Made by a program: the position numbers and the translations under genes
Part shown: one piece after another, positions 16,322-24,990 of the stretch
Layout: every line of letters starts with the position of its first letter
How positions within the stretch are numbered: the first letter of the stretch is position 1
Origin: Clostridia bacterium
GTDB taxonomy: Bacteria > Bacillota > Clostridia > Christensenellales > Borkfalkiaceae
Length of the DNA stretch: 41,764 nt
Direction: 5' to 3'
Assembly: GCA_029066845.1 (NCBI GenBank)
Contig: JAIEFR010000015.1
Location: 141,412-183,175, forward strand
Notes under the pieces: generated by a model
What the model saw: only the letters and a program-made list of their open reading frames with translations
What the model was told of the DNA's origin: nothing
Databases searched by the model: none

Positions 16322-17941
16322 TCAGTGTTTGAAATGCCTGTCGCCGACAAACACCATAGCAATTCCCGCTGCGTTGCACGCGTCTACCGAAGCCTTATCC
16401 TGAATAGAGCCGCCCGGCTGAATTATTGCGGTGATGCCCGCCTTTACGCACTCTTCAACGCAATCGGGGAACGGGAAGAACGCATCCGAAGCCATAACGG
16501 AGCCCTTCGCTTCCTCGCCCGCGTGCGCTATAGCCTGCTGAGCCGCCCAGATACGGTTGGTCTGTCCCATACCTATACCCGTCGTTCTGCCGCACTTACC
16601 GATAACTATGGCGTTGGACTTGGTGTGCTTTACGACCTTCCAGTTGAAGAGCATTGCCTCAACTTCTTCCGCCGTAGGTGCGCGGTCGGTTACAACGCCA
16701 CAGCCGTAAACGGTTTTAAGCTTGCCGCTGGGCAACGTGGACGTTTCCACGCTTGCCTTGGTCTTGAACAGGTTCATATCCTCGTCCTTTATAAGGCACT
16801 CGTCGTACTGCTGAACGAGAAGTCCGCCGTAAACCTTTTTCATATCCTTTGCAGAAGACTCTCTGCGTGCGGAAATGTCGTCGATTATAAGAAGACGGAT
16901 ATTCTTTTTCTGTTCGAGTATTTCAAGTGCTTCCTTGGAATAGGAAGGCGCCATTACTATCTCAATGAAAATTTTATTAATTTCGGTTGCAGTTGCCGCG
17001 TCCACTTCGCCGTTGATTGCAAGTATGCCGCCAAACACCGAAACGGGGTCGGAATTGTACGCGCGCAGATATGCTTCGTGAATATCCTTGCCCGTGCCTA
17101 CGCCGCAGGGATTTGCGTGCTTGCAGGCAACTACCGCGGGAGTTTTACCGAATTCCTTTAAAAGCTCGAGCGCGCCGTTTGCGTCGTTGATGTTGTTGTA
17201 GGAAAGCTCCTTACCCCAAACCTGCTTTGCCGACGAAAGGCAACCCTTGCGGGGGAACTCTTCCTTATAAAAGACTGCGGACTGCTGGGGATTTTCACCG
17301 TAGCGCAAGTCCTGCGCCTTCTCGTATGCGAAAGTTACGCTGTCGGGATATTCGATACCCAGTTGCGAAGCGAGATAGTTGGAAATAAGGCTGTCGTATA
17401 CCGCGGTATGCGCAAAAACCTTGTACTGCAAATACTTCTTGGTTTCAAGCGTTACGCCGCCGTTTTTAAGCTCGGCAAGCACCTTATCGTAGTCCTTGGG
17501 ATCTACGATAACCGCAACGTCCTGATAGTTCTTAGCCGCCGCCCTTATCATTGTGGGACCGCCTATATCGATATTTTCGATACATTCGGCAAAGTCCGCG
17601 CCCTTTGCAAGCGTAGCCTTGAAAGGATATAAGTTTACGCAGACTATATCAATAGTATTTATATTCAGCTTTTCGAGCTGAGCCATATGCTCGGGATTGG
17701 AACGCATTGCAAGCAAGCCTGCGTGAACGTTGGGGTGCAAAGTCTTGACTCTACCGTCAAGGCACTCGGGGAAACCCGTTATTTCGGATATGCCGATAAC
17801 TTTAAGCCCCGCTTCTTTAAGAGCCTTGGCAGTGCCTCCGGTTGAAATAATTTCAAATCCGTTTTCAACCAAACCCTTGCAAAATTCTACCACACCCGCC
17901 TTGTCCGATACGCTGACAAGCGCCCTTTTCTTCATTTCCAT
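16322..17941 (-). CDS. purH: Bifunctional AICAR transformylase / IMP cyclohydrolase
   Basis: Last two steps of IMP synthesis. 539 residues. The cyclohydrolase (MGS-like) domain is at 1-195, with [16 protein letters not shown] and [14 protein letters not shown]-type sequence. The transformylase domain follows, with [12 protein letters not shown] and the C-terminal [28 protein letters not shown]. The start at 17941 has GGAGAT ten bases upstream; M3 at 17935 is a second choice. Slightly longer than the usual 510-525 residues because of extra sequence around [17 protein letters not shown]. Confidence 0.96.
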   Translation of the reverse strand: MEMKKRALVSVSDKAGVVEFCKGLVENGFEIISTGGTAKALKEAGLKVIGISEITGFPECLDGRVKTLHPNVHAGLLAMRSNPEHMAQLEKLNINTIDIVCVNLYPFKATLAKGADFAECIENIDIGGPTMIRAAAKNYQDVAVIVDPKDYDKVLAELKNGGVTLETKKYLQYKVFAHTAVYDSLISNYLASQLGIEYPDSVTFAYEKAQDLRYGENPQQSAVFYKEEFPRKGCLSSAKQVWGKELSYNNINDANGALELLKEFGKTPAVVACKHANPCGVGTGKDIHEAYLRAYNSDPVSVFGGILAINGEVDAATATEINKIFIEIVMAPSYSKEALEILEQKKNIRLLIIDDISARRESSAKDMKKVYGGLLVQQYDECLIKDEDMNLFKTKASVETSTLPSGKLKTVYGCGVVTDRAPTAEEVEAMLFNWKVVKHTKSNAIVIGKCGRTTGIGMGQTNRIWAAQQAIAHAGEEAKGSVMASDAFFPFPDCVEECVKAGITAIIQPGGSIQDKASVDACNAAGIAMVFVGDRHFKH

Positions 17942-17969
17942 ATATACATATCTCCAAAAATTTTTATCG

Positions 17970-18584
17970 TTACGATACGGTTACGGTTCTGCCGTTCTTT
18001 TTAATCTTCCCTTCGCACAGCTTTTTGACACAGTAGGGCAACAGCTCGTGCTCTTTTTCAAGTATGCGAGATTGAAGACTTTCGGGCGTGTCGCCGTTCT
18101 TAACCTCAACCGCGGTCTGCGCTATAATTGCGCCGCCGTCGGGTATCTCGTTGACAAAGTGAACGGTGCAACCCGAAACCTTTGCTCCGTACTCCAACAC
18201 CGCTTTATGCACGTTGAGCCCGTACATACCCGCACCGCAGAACGCGGGAATAAGCGAAGGATGAATATTTATTATTCTGTCCTCAAATGCCTTTATAAAG
18301 CTTTCGGGCATAATTTTAAGCCAGCCCGCAAGCACGATATAGTCAACGCGGTTGATATTTAAAAGATAAGTCAGTTCTGCGTAAAGCTTCTCGATGTCGG
18401 GATAATCCTTTTTAGCAAACACCGCCGTGTTGATGCCGTGCTTTTTCGCCCTGTCGATTGCTCCTATTCCGTCTTTCGACGCAATAAGATAAACTATTTC
18501 GCAAAACTTATGCTTTTCGTTCGCGTCGATTACCGACTGAAAATCGGTACCGCCGCCGCTTGCAAATACCGCTATGCGCTTCAC
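17970..18584 (-). CDS. purN: Phosphoribosylglycinamide formyltransferase PurN
   Basis: Third step: formyl transfer from 10-formyl-THF to GAR. The open frame reaches 18632, but the start is GTG at 18584. It overlaps the purM stop as GTGA, GGAG lies ten bases upstream, and the protein then begins [17 protein letters not shown] as the family does. That gives 204 residues. Catalytic set: [10 protein letters not shown] (Asn, His) and the Asp in PDGGAII. The [25 protein letters not shown] block is highly typical. Translationally coupled to purM. Confidence 0.94.
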   Translation of the reverse strand: MKRIAVFASGGGTDFQSVIDANEKHKFCEIVYLIASKDGIGAIDRAKKHGINTAVFAKKDYPDIEKLYAELTYLLNINRVDYIVLAGWLKIMPESFIKAFEDRIINIHPSLIPAFCGAGMYGLNVHKAVLEYGAKVSGCTVHFVNEIPDGGAIIAQTAVEVKNGDTPESLQSRILEKEHELLPYCVKKLCEGKIKKNGRTVTVS

Positions 18585-19600
18585 GTCAGCTCGACTCCTT
18601 TGCCATTTACAGTCTGTCCGATAACGTCGCACTCTTCGCCGTTTTCTTCGAGGATATCCATTGCCTTTTCAACGTCCTTATAATCGACGCAGACAACCAT
18701 TCCTATACCCATATTGAACGTGTTGTAAATCTGCTCGTCACTGAGATTTGCGCGCTGTTGCATTATCTTGAAGATTTTGGGAACCTCGTATGACTCCATC
18801 TGAATTTTACAGCCTATGCCCTCGGGGAATATGCGTGGAATGTTTTCGATAAAGCCTCCGCCCGTGATGTGGGCAATGCCCTTTACGTCCACCTTTTCAA
18901 CAAGCTTTAAAATGCTGTCAACATAAATTTTCGTGGGGGTCAAAAGCACGTCGATAGGCTTTGCACCGAGCTCCTCGTCATACTTTGAAAGAGCCTCGAT
19001 ATCCTCACCCCAGAGCTTTCTGACAAGTGAATATCCGTTTGAGTGAATACCGCTTGAGTGTATACCGATTAAAATATCGCCCGCCTTTATTTTACTGCCG
19101 TTGATTATCTTCTTTTTATCGACAACGCCTACAGCAAAGCCGGCAATGTCGTAGTCGCCGTCGGGATAGAAGCCGGGCATTTCCGCCGTTTCACCGCCTA
19201 TTAAAGCTGCGCCCGACTGACGGCAACCCTCGGCAACGCCCGAAACTACCGTTGCAACCTTTTCGGGACTCAATTTGCCGGTGGCAAAATAATCGAGAAA
19301 GAAGAGCGGTTTTGCGCCCTGACACACTATGTCGTTTACACACATTGCGACGGCGTCGATACCTATCGTATCGTGTTTATCGGCGATTATGGCGTATTTA
19401 AGCTTGGTGCCTACGCCGTCCGTACCGGCAACAAGTACGGGTTCTTCCATACCCTTGGGCATAGAAAAGAAACCGCCGAACGATCCGATATCGCCGAGCA
19501 CGCCCTCGGTATAAGTCGATTTAACGTGCTCGCGCATAAGTTTAACCGCCTGATAGCCTCTCTCTACGTCTACACCGCTGTCCTTATATGAAATAGCCAT
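18581..19600 (-). CDS. purM: Phosphoribosylformylglycinamidine cyclo-ligase PurM
   Basis: Fifth step: FGAM + ATP to AIR. 339 residues, normal. N-terminal YKDSGVDVERGYQAV, then GTDGVGTKLKYA, DIVCQGAKPLFFLDYFA, GGETAEMPGFY and ITGGGFIENIPR, the family's ordered motifs. AGAGGTAAAA stands before the ATG. It follows purF by 24 bases and overlaps purN by four. Confidence 0.97.
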   Translation of the reverse strand: MAISYKDSGVDVERGYQAVKLMREHVKSTYTEGVLGDIGSFGGFFSMPKGMEEPVLVAGTDGVGTKLKYAIIADKHDTIGIDAVAMCVNDIVCQGAKPLFFLDYFATGKLSPEKVATVVSGVAEGCRQSGAALIGGETAEMPGFYPDGDYDIAGFAVGVVDKKKIINGSKIKAGDILIGIHSSGIHSNGYSLVRKLWGEDIEALSKYDEELGAKPIDVLLTPTKIYVDSILKLVEKVDVKGIAHITGGGFIENIPRIFPEGIGCKIQMESYEVPKIFKIMQQRANLSDEQIYNTFNMGIGMVVCVDYKDVEKAMDILEENGEECDVIGQTVNGKGVELT

Positions 19601-19624
19601 TGTTTTACCTCTGTCGTATTATTT

Positions 19625-21037
19625 TTATTCTAATTTGAGTTTGTCCGTTTCGCCCGAGAGCGGATAGGGATATTCGCCGTTGAAGCAGCCTAAGCAGAAC
19701 TTGCGCTTGGACTTGTTGCAGCTTTTAAGCAAATCTTCTACGGACAGATATTTTACGCTGTCCGCGCCCAGACTTTCGCAAATCTGCTGTTCGTTTTTGT
19801 ATGCGCCTATCAACTGCGAATAGGTCTGAATATCGATGCCCAGATGGCAGGGATGCTTTATAATCGGCGAGCATATACGCACGTGCACTTCCTCCGCACC
19901 CGCATTGCGCAACATCTTTATTATCTTGCGCATCGTAGTGCCGCGCACTATTGAATCGTCAATCAGAATTACTCGCTTGCCCGTAACGTTGGCGCGCAGG
20001 GCGTTCATCTTTACGCTTAAACTGTTTTCGCGCTGACTCTGGTCGGGTTGAATAAAGGTTCTGCCGACGTATCTGTTCTTTGCCAGAGCTTCCACGAAGG
20101 GAATACCGCTCTCCTCGGCATAGCCGCGCGCCGCGACGTTTGCAGAATCGGGAACACCCGACACTATGTCAGCTTCCACTCCGTAATTTTTAGCAAGCAG
20201 TCTGCCCGCCTCTTTACGCGCTTCGTACACGCTGCAACCGTCCAGCACCGAATCGTGACGTGCAAAATAGACGTATTCGAATATGCACATCGCGCTCTTT
20301 TCGGGAATGTCGTCCATCATATAGGAATGAAGTCCGTCGCTGTCAATCACAACGATTTCCCCGGGCTCCACGTCGCGCAGATAATTTGCCGAAACCGCGT
20401 CGAGCGCGCACGTTTCGCTTGCCACTACGAAATCGTCAACTATGGTGCCTATGCAGAGCGGACGTATTCCGTAAGGGTCGCGCACCGCGATAAGCTTGTC
20501 GGTCGTCATTATAACCAGCGCGTATGACCCGCAGAATTTAGGGCACGCGCGCTTTACGCCCGTAAGCAGGTCGCCGTCCGAAAGGCTGTTTATCATAATA
20601 GCCATTACTTCGGAATCAATCGTCGTCTGGAATACTGCGTTTGAAGCAATTAGCTCGTCGCGCAATTGTTTCGTGTTGGTTAAATTTCCGTTATGGGCGA
20701 GAGCCATCTTTCCGCACTTACCCGTAAAAACTACAGGTTGCGCGTTAAGCAGCTGGCTTGCGCCCGTAGTCGAATAGCGGACGTGACCTATGGCAATGTC
20801 GCCTTCGGGAAGGGTATCCAGCTTGCCGCCCGAAAAGACTTCGGGCACGAGCCCCATTCCCTTGTAGTAACTTATCTTGTCCGCATAGGAAACGGCGATA
20901 CCCGCGCTTTCCTGTCCGCGGTGTTGCAGTGCGTAAAGCCCGTAATACACGGTATGCGCCACATTGCGGTTTTCCTGCGAATACACGCCGAACACGCCGC
21001 ACTCTTCGTGAAATTCGTCCAAATTACTTTCTTTCAT
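19625..21037 (-). CDS. purF: Amidophosphoribosyltransferase PurF (active form)
   Basis: First committed step: PRPP + glutamine to phosphoribosylamine. The frame opens with GTG at 21046, but ATG at 21037 is preferred because GGGTGA lies five bases before it; 470 residues. The glutaminase nucleophile is C13 in EECGVFG, behind a 12-residue propeptide of the kind that is cut off in Gram-positive PurF. RGQESAGIAV, the PRPP motif VILIDDSIVRGTT, and four cysteines typical of the [4Fe-4S] class (MCIFEYVYF, KHPCHLG, FCLGC) are present. It lies 22 bases after a paralogue that lacks the nucleophile. Confidence 0.95.
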   Translation of the reverse strand: MKESNLDEFHEECGVFGVYSQENRNVAHTVYYGLYALQHRGQESAGIAVSYADKISYYKGMGLVPEVFSGGKLDTLPEGDIAIGHVRYSTTGASQLLNAQPVVFTGKCGKMALAHNGNLTNTKQLRDELIASNAVFQTTIDSEVMAIMINSLSDGDLLTGVKRACPKFCGSYALVIMTTDKLIAVRDPYGIRPLCIGTIVDDFVVASETCALDAVSANYLRDVEPGEIVVIDSDGLHSYMMDDIPEKSAMCIFEYVYFARHDSVLDGCSVYEARKEAGRLLAKNYGVEADIVSGVPDSANVAARGYAEESGIPFVEALAKNRYVGRTFIQPDQSQRENSLSVKMNALRANVTGKRVILIDDSIVRGTTMRKIIKMLRNAGAEEVHVRICSPIIKHPCHLGIDIQTYSQLIGAYKNEQQICESLGADSVKYLSVEDLLKSCNKSKRKFCLGCFNGEYPYPLSGETDKLKLE

Positions 21038-21059
21038 ACGGTTCACCCGAAAAAAAGAA

Positions 21060-22481
21060 TTACTCCTTGCCCGTCCAGCAGTAAGTGCACAGCTTGCAGG
21101 GCTCTATTCCGATTGCCTCGATAAGTCCTTCTATCGACTGGAACTCAAGACTTTCAAACTGGAACTTGTCGCAGATTGCCTTGCGCATTGCCTTGCCGCG
21201 CTCGGTATTACCGTCGCTGTATTCGTCCATATGCTTTACGGCTTCGTCGCCTTCGAGCTCCGCCATAGTGCGGCGGGTAATCAGATCCATATCGCCCGAC
21301 GAACGCGAGAAATTCAGGTATTTGCAGCCGTACATTATGGGCGGGCAAGCCGAACGCATATGCACCGCTTTTGCGCCGTGTGAATAGAGGAAATCAACCG
21401 TTTCCTTCAGCTGCGTGCCGCGGACTATCGAATCGTCAACGAGAAGCAGCCTTTTCCCTTCGATAAATTCGTGAACGGGAATGAGCTTCATTTTTGCAAC
21501 TTTATTGCGCTCTGTCTGGTTGACTGGCATAAAGCTGCGCGACCACGTGGGCGTATATTTTATGTAGGGACGCGCAAAAGGAACTCTGCAAGCGTTTGCA
21601 TAGCCTATTGCGTGCGGTGTGCCCGAATCGGGAACGCCGCCTACGTAATCGATTGCGTGCATATCGTGCGTCTTTGCGTCGCTCTTTGCGAAAATTTCGC
21701 CGTTCTTGCAACGCATCATTTCGACGTTCACGCCCTCGTAGCTGGAAGTCGGATAGCCGTAATACGACCAAAGGAACGCGCATATGCGCATCTTTTCACC
21801 CGGAGGCGCAAGCTGCGTTATGCCGTCCGCAGATATTTCGACTATCTCGCCGGGGCCGAGCTCGCGCTCGTCCGTGTAGCCGAGTTTTCTGTAAGCGAAG
21901 CTTTCGAACGAAGCACAGTAACCGTCGGCGCATTTGCCGAGATGAATGGGAAGTCTGCCGACCTTATCCCTTGCGGCGATAAGCGTGCCCCTGTCGGTAA
22001 GCAGAAGTATCGAGGCAGTGCCCTCCACCTGCTCCTGTGCGTAGCGAATACCTTCGACGTAGCTGTCCTTGCTGTTGATGAGTGCGGCAACGAGCTCGTT
22101 GGTGTTGACCTTGCTGCCCGTCATCGCGTCGAAATATCCGCCGCCTTTGAGCACGTCCTTAATGAGCTTGTCTGCGTTGTTTATAACGCCTATCGTGCAG
22201 ATTGCGTACGTTCCGACCTTGGAGACCATCAAAAGAGGCTGAGGGTCGGTATCGCTTATGCAACCTATTGCGGCGTTACCCGTCATCTCGTTTACGACCT
22301 TTTCGAATTTCGTTCTGAAAGGTGCGTTTTCTATGTTGTGGATTTCGCGCTGTAAACCGACAGCCTTATCGTAAGCCGCCATACCTCCGCGCTTGGTGCC
22401 CAGGTGCGAATGATAGTCGGTGCCGATAAAAACGTCGAATACGGCGCTGCTCTTTTTAACCGAACCGAAAAAACCGCCCAT
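21060..22481 (-). CDS. PurF paralogue without the glutaminase nucleophile
   Basis: 473 residues with the full two-domain PurF layout. The N-terminus is MGGFFGSVKK where active PurF has (propeptide)-CGVFG, so the catalytic N-terminal cysteine is glycine. The codon before TCT-ATG is an in-frame stop, so no longer start restores it. The PRPP-binding motif LLLVDDSIVRGTQLKE and the Fe-S-type cysteines (ICAFLW, MYGCKY, CKLCTYC) are kept. From memory of the family, proteins starting MGGFFG and DYHSHLGTRRGG-like occur widely beside purF in Clostridia and are usually labelled amidophosphoribosyltransferase. It may use free ammonia, or partner with or regulate PurF; unproven. It sits between purC and purF in the operon. 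Confidence 0.85.
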   Translation of the reverse strand: MGGFFGSVKKSSAVFDVFIGTDYHSHLGTKRGGMAAYDKAVGLQREIHNIENAPFRTKFEKVVNEMTGNAAIGCISDTDPQPLLMVSKVGTYAICTIGVINNADKLIKDVLKGGGYFDAMTGSKVNTNELVAALINSKDSYVEGIRYAQEQVEGTASILLLTDRGTLIAARDKVGRLPIHLGKCADGYCASFESFAYRKLGYTDERELGPGEIVEISADGITQLAPPGEKMRICAFLWSYYGYPTSSYEGVNVEMMRCKNGEIFAKSDAKTHDMHAIDYVGGVPDSGTPHAIGYANACRVPFARPYIKYTPTWSRSFMPVNQTERNKVAKMKLIPVHEFIEGKRLLLVDDSIVRGTQLKETVDFLYSHGAKAVHMRSACPPIMYGCKYLNFSRSSGDMDLITRRTMAELEGDEAVKHMDEYSDGNTERGKAMRKAICDKFQFESLEFQSIEGLIEAIGIEPCKLCTYCWTGKE

Positions 22482-22487
22482 AGACTA

Positions 22488-23210
22488 TTACTCTCCCGTA
22501 AGGCGCTTGAATACTTCCTGATAAGCGTCCTCTACTCCGCCGAGGTCGCGGCGGAATCTGTCCTTATCCAGGCTGACGTGCTTGGTCGTATCCCAGCTGT
22601 CTGCTTCCCAGAAACGGCAGGTGTCGGGAGAAATTTCGTCCGCAAGAACTATCTGTCCCTTAAATCTGCCGAACTCGAGCTTGAAGTCGATAAGGTCGAT
22701 TTTAAGCTGTTTGAAGAACGCCTTCATAGCGTCGTTTACCGCGAACGCCATTTTGGTTATGGTGTCTATCTCCTCCTTGGTTGCAAGGTTGAGCGCAAGA
22801 GCGTGGTAATTGTTGATAAGCGGATCGCCGAGGTCGTCGTTCTTATAGGAAAACTCAATCGTGGGATTTGCAAGCTTGGTGCCTTCTACAACGCCGTATT
22901 TCTTGGAGAAGCTGCCTGCCGCCACGTTTCTTATAATGACTTCCAGAGGAACTATCTGAACCTTTTTAACGACTGTATTTCTGTCGTCGATTTGCTCTAC
23001 GAAATGAGTGGGTATACCCTTCTTTTCAAGCATCTGCATCATAAGATTGCTCATCTTGTTGTTGATGACGCCCTTGCCTGAAATCGTACCCTTTTTAAGT
23101 CCGTTGAACGCAGTCGCATCGTCCTTGTACGATACGATAACGTAATCGGGGTTTTCGGTTGCAAAGACCTTTTTTGCCTTGCCTTCGTAAAGCTGCTCTT
23201 TCTTTTCCAT
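22488..23210 (-). CDS. purC: SAICAR synthase PurC
   Basis: Joins aspartate to CAIR. 240 residues, normal for the Bacillota type. N-terminal EQLYEGKAKKVFAT, then YKDDATAFNG, VPLEVIIRNVAAGS, DFKLEFGRF and DEISPDTCRFW are the family motifs in order. AAGGAG stands 11 bases before the ATG. A hairpin with a U-run lies between purE and this gene, so its transcription may depend on read-through or a weak internal promoter that I cannot identify. Confidence 0.97.
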   Translation of the reverse strand: MEKKEQLYEGKAKKVFATENPDYVIVSYKDDATAFNGLKKGTISGKGVINNKMSNLMMQMLEKKGIPTHFVEQIDDRNTVVKKVQIVPLEVIIRNVAAGSFSKKYGVVEGTKLANPTIEFSYKNDDLGDPLINNYHALALNLATKEEIDTITKMAFAVNDAMKAFFKQLKIDLIDFKLEFGRFKGQIVLADEISPDTCRFWEADSWDTTKHVSLDKDRFRRDLGGVEDAYQEVFKRLTGE

Positions 23211-23259
23211 AATGTATTTATCTCCTTAAAGATTTGTTTGTAAGATTACTTTTTAACGC

Positions 23260-23281
23260 AAAAACCCGCAATTTATGCGGG
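23260..23281 (-). terminator. Terminator-like hairpin between purE and purC
   Basis: Six G-C-rich pairs, 23265-23270 with 23276-23281, loop of five, followed on the minus strand by five Us (23264-23260). It is 14 bases after the purE stop and 50 bases before the purC start. Short, but it has the shape of an intrinsic terminator; likely partial, giving more purE than the rest of the operon. Confidence 0.65.
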
Positions 23282-23294
23282 TACTCTACGTTCG

Positions 23295-23792
23295 TCAAAA
23301 ATCCGCCGCTTCCTGTTGTACGGCAGCGTCGTCCACGTTGATTTTGTCTTTCATTTTCTGCTTGTACGCGGCAAGCTTTTCGGCAATTTCGGGATACTTT
23401 ATTCCCAGAATCTGCGCCGCAAGTATACCGGCGTTTTCGCCGCCGTTCACCCCTACCGTTGCAACGGGTATGCCCGAGGGCATCTGAACTATCGAAAGCA
23501 GACTGTCGAGCCCGCCCATCATATCCGTCTTTATAGGCAACCCGATAACAGGCAGCGTCGTATAAGCCGCCATAACTCCGCCGAGGTGAGCCGCCTTGCC
23601 AGCCGCACAGATTATGACCTCTGTTCCGTTATTAGCGGCGTTCTTTGCAAAGTCGTGCGCTTCGTCGGGCGTTCTGTGCGCCGAAATGACGCGCACTTCA
23701 ACCTCTATTCCGAACCCCTTTAAAACGGTAACCGCCGACTTGACGACTGAAAGGTCGGACTTCGAACCCATAACTACAGCTACTTTTGCCAT
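23295..23792 (-). CDS. purE: N5-carboxyaminoimidazole ribonucleotide mutase PurE
   Basis: Carboxylation branch of purine synthesis. The frame reaches 23828, but the start is ATG at 23792, with GGGAG six bases before it, giving 165 residues that begin MAKVAVVMGSKSD as in the family. SAHRTPDEA, AAGKAAHLGG and MPSGIPVATVGVNGGENAG are the signature motifs of class I PurE, which normally works with PurK. No purK is in this window. First gene of the purine operon. The C-terminal VDDAAVQQEAADF tail is a little longer than usual. Confidence 0.95.
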   Translation of the reverse strand: MAKVAVVMGSKSDLSVVKSAVTVLKGFGIEVEVRVISAHRTPDEAHDFAKNAANNGTEVIICAAGKAAHLGGVMAAYTTLPVIGLPIKTDMMGGLDSLLSIVQMPSGIPVATVGVNGGENAGILAAQILGIKYPEIAEKLAAYKQKMKDKINVDDAAVQQEAADF

Positions 23793-23839
23793 TATTATCT
23801 CCCGTATGAACTTCTTTGTTTGCGGCATACTATTTTTAT

Positions 23840-24142
23840 ATGCTGCTTCTTTATATCATTTTTGCCGCCTATATCGTGGCAGTCAACGTCTATTCGGTAA
23901 TGCTGCTCATTTCCCAGCGGAACGAGTACCTTATGGACGAAAGCAAACTGAACACAGGCGACGGTAAGCTGATACTTTCCGCACTGCTGGGCGGCGCACT
24001 GGGCATATACGTAACGATGTTCATAACCCGTTTCAAACTGAAAAATATGGTGCTTATGATACTACTGCCCGTAATAGCCGTTTTAAACGTCTGGTTCTGC
24101 GTGCTTGCGTTCCGTTCGGGATTTACGTTTATCACCGCGTAA
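23840..24142 (+). CDS. DUF1294-like small membrane protein
   Basis: About 100 residues with three or four hydrophobic helices. The line-up MLLLYIIFAAYIVAVNVYS, then KLILSALLGGALGIYVTMFITRFKLKN matches the general pattern of DUF1294 (N-terminal helix with a conserved Asn, LLGGxxGxxxxMxxF, basic K). It lacks the basic DKxxA motif of typical members. Function unknown. The frame can be opened at TTG 23816, but ATG 23840 matches family starts and has TACTAT exactly six bases upstream, so it may be leaderless; the -35 is poor. Transcribed away from purE, with start regions overlapping the purE upstream region. Confidence 0.6.
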   Translation: MLLLYIIFAAYIVAVNVYSVMLLISQRNEYLMDESKLNTGDGKLILSALLGGALGIYVTMFITRFKLKNMVLMILLPVIAVLNVWFCVLAFRSGFTFITA

Positions 24143-24167
24143 CACAACATTTTCAAGACTCAGCCTC

Positions 24168-24196
24168 ATTATAACACAACATATTGATAAAATAAA
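24168..24196 (-). promoter_or_regulatory. Candidate promoter upstream of the pur operon
   Basis: Minus strand: TATAAT (24173-24168) preceded by TGT (extended -10), with a weak -35 TTTATT (24196-24191) at 17 bases. The 11 bases TAACACAACAT (plus strand) occur at 24172-24182 and again at 24140-24150, 32 bases apart. The spacer resembles an NrdR box (12 of 16). It points toward purE, 370 bases away, across the divergent DUF1294 gene; no closer pur promoter and no purine riboswitch is visible. Confidence 0.45.
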
Positions 24197-24250
24197 ACGT
24201 TTTGAATTAAGTTTTTTTAAATTTGTGCACAATTTTTCAGGCGTCACCGC

Positions 24251-24291
24251 AAAAAATATCCACCCGTCGTGCAATTAAGACACGGCGGGTG
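24251..24291 (-). terminator. Terminator after mscL
   Basis: Inverted repeat of 11 bp with one G-U pair, 24261-24271 with 24281-24291, loop of nine, followed on the minus strand by GGATA and six Us (24256-24251). It lies 20 bases past the mscL stop. Confidence 0.75.
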
Positions 24292-24310
24292 ATTTTATAC
24301 GATATTAAAA

Positions 24311-24910
24311 TTATTTTTCTTCGCTCTTCGCGCTCTTGCCTGCGGACGCCTTGCTCTGTGCGGCAAGCAGATCTCTTATTTCGGTCAGCAATTCGTCCGT
24401 GGTGGGCTTGGGAGGCTCTGCGGGAGCTGCAACCTCTTCCGCCGCAACCTCTGCTTCAGCCTGAGCCTGAGCCTCTTCCTCGCTCATACCTTGCTTTTTG
24501 AACCTCTTGGCAGCCTTTTCCTTTGCCTTCTCGTGTGCCTTTGTAGTAGCGTTTTTAAGACCCATAAACACTTTGATAATTATAAACAGTACGAGAGCGA
24601 TAAGCAGGAAGTCGATAACCTTCATAATGAAATCGCCCCAGTCTATGTATATAGAGTTAGCCCAGTTTATAACGTCCGTTACGTTGCCATTTGCGTCTAC
24701 TTCATAAACGGCTTTGAGCATTGTCTTTAAGCCGACGCCTTCGGGGTCGCCGACGGCCCAGTCAACAAGCGGCTTGATGATGCCGTTCGTCATCGACGTT
24801 ACGATTGCGCCGAATGCCGCGCCTATAATTACGGCGACAGCCATATCGACTACGTTACCGCGCGTTATAAACGCTTTGAATTCAGCTAAAAGTGCCTTGA
24901 TTTTTTTCAT
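24311..24910 (-). CDS. mscL: Large-conductance mechanosensitive channel MscL, long C-terminus
   Basis: Homopentameric membrane channel that opens under turgor stress. TM1 (about 18-45) reads NVVDMAVAVIIGAAFGAIV, and TM2 (about 95-118) reads FLLIALVLFIIIKVF, followed by the K/R-rich stretch. At 199 residues it is some 50-60 longer than common MscL. The extra part is an Ala/Glu-rich segment (about 140-170) before the conserved C-terminal bundle helix TTDELLTEIRDLLAAQ, and a Ser/Lys tail. The periplasmic loop is also extended (EVDANGNVTDVINWAN). AGGAGAT before the ATG; own promoter and terminator, so a single-gene unit. Confidence 0.93.
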   Translation of the reverse strand: MKKIKALLAEFKAFITRGNVVDMAVAVIIGAAFGAIVTSMTNGIIKPLVDWAVGDPEGVGLKTMLKAVYEVDANGNVTDVINWANSIYIDWGDFIMKVIDFLLIALVLFIIIKVFMGLKNATTKAHEKAKEKAAKRFKKQGMSEEEAQAQAEAEVAAEEVAAPAEPPKPTTDELLTEIRDLLAAQSKASAGKSAKSEEK

Positions 24911-24943
24911 TGTATATCTCCTATAAATTTTTTTACAGTTTGT

Positions 24944-24972
24944 ATTTTAACGGTATTAAATCAAAAGGTCAA
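24944..24972 (-). promoter_or_regulatory. mscL promoter
   Basis: Minus strand: TTGACC (24972-24967), 17 bases, TAAAAT (24949-24944); five of six at both elements. About 27 bases of leader with a good ribosome binding site. Confidence 0.8.
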
Positions 24973-24990
24973 ATTTTTTAAGGTGAAATT

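Noticed and set aside
23793-24170. Purine riboswitch in the leader of the pur operon
   Set aside because: No three-way junction or conserved loop sequences of the G-box were recognised, and most of the region is coding on the other strand.
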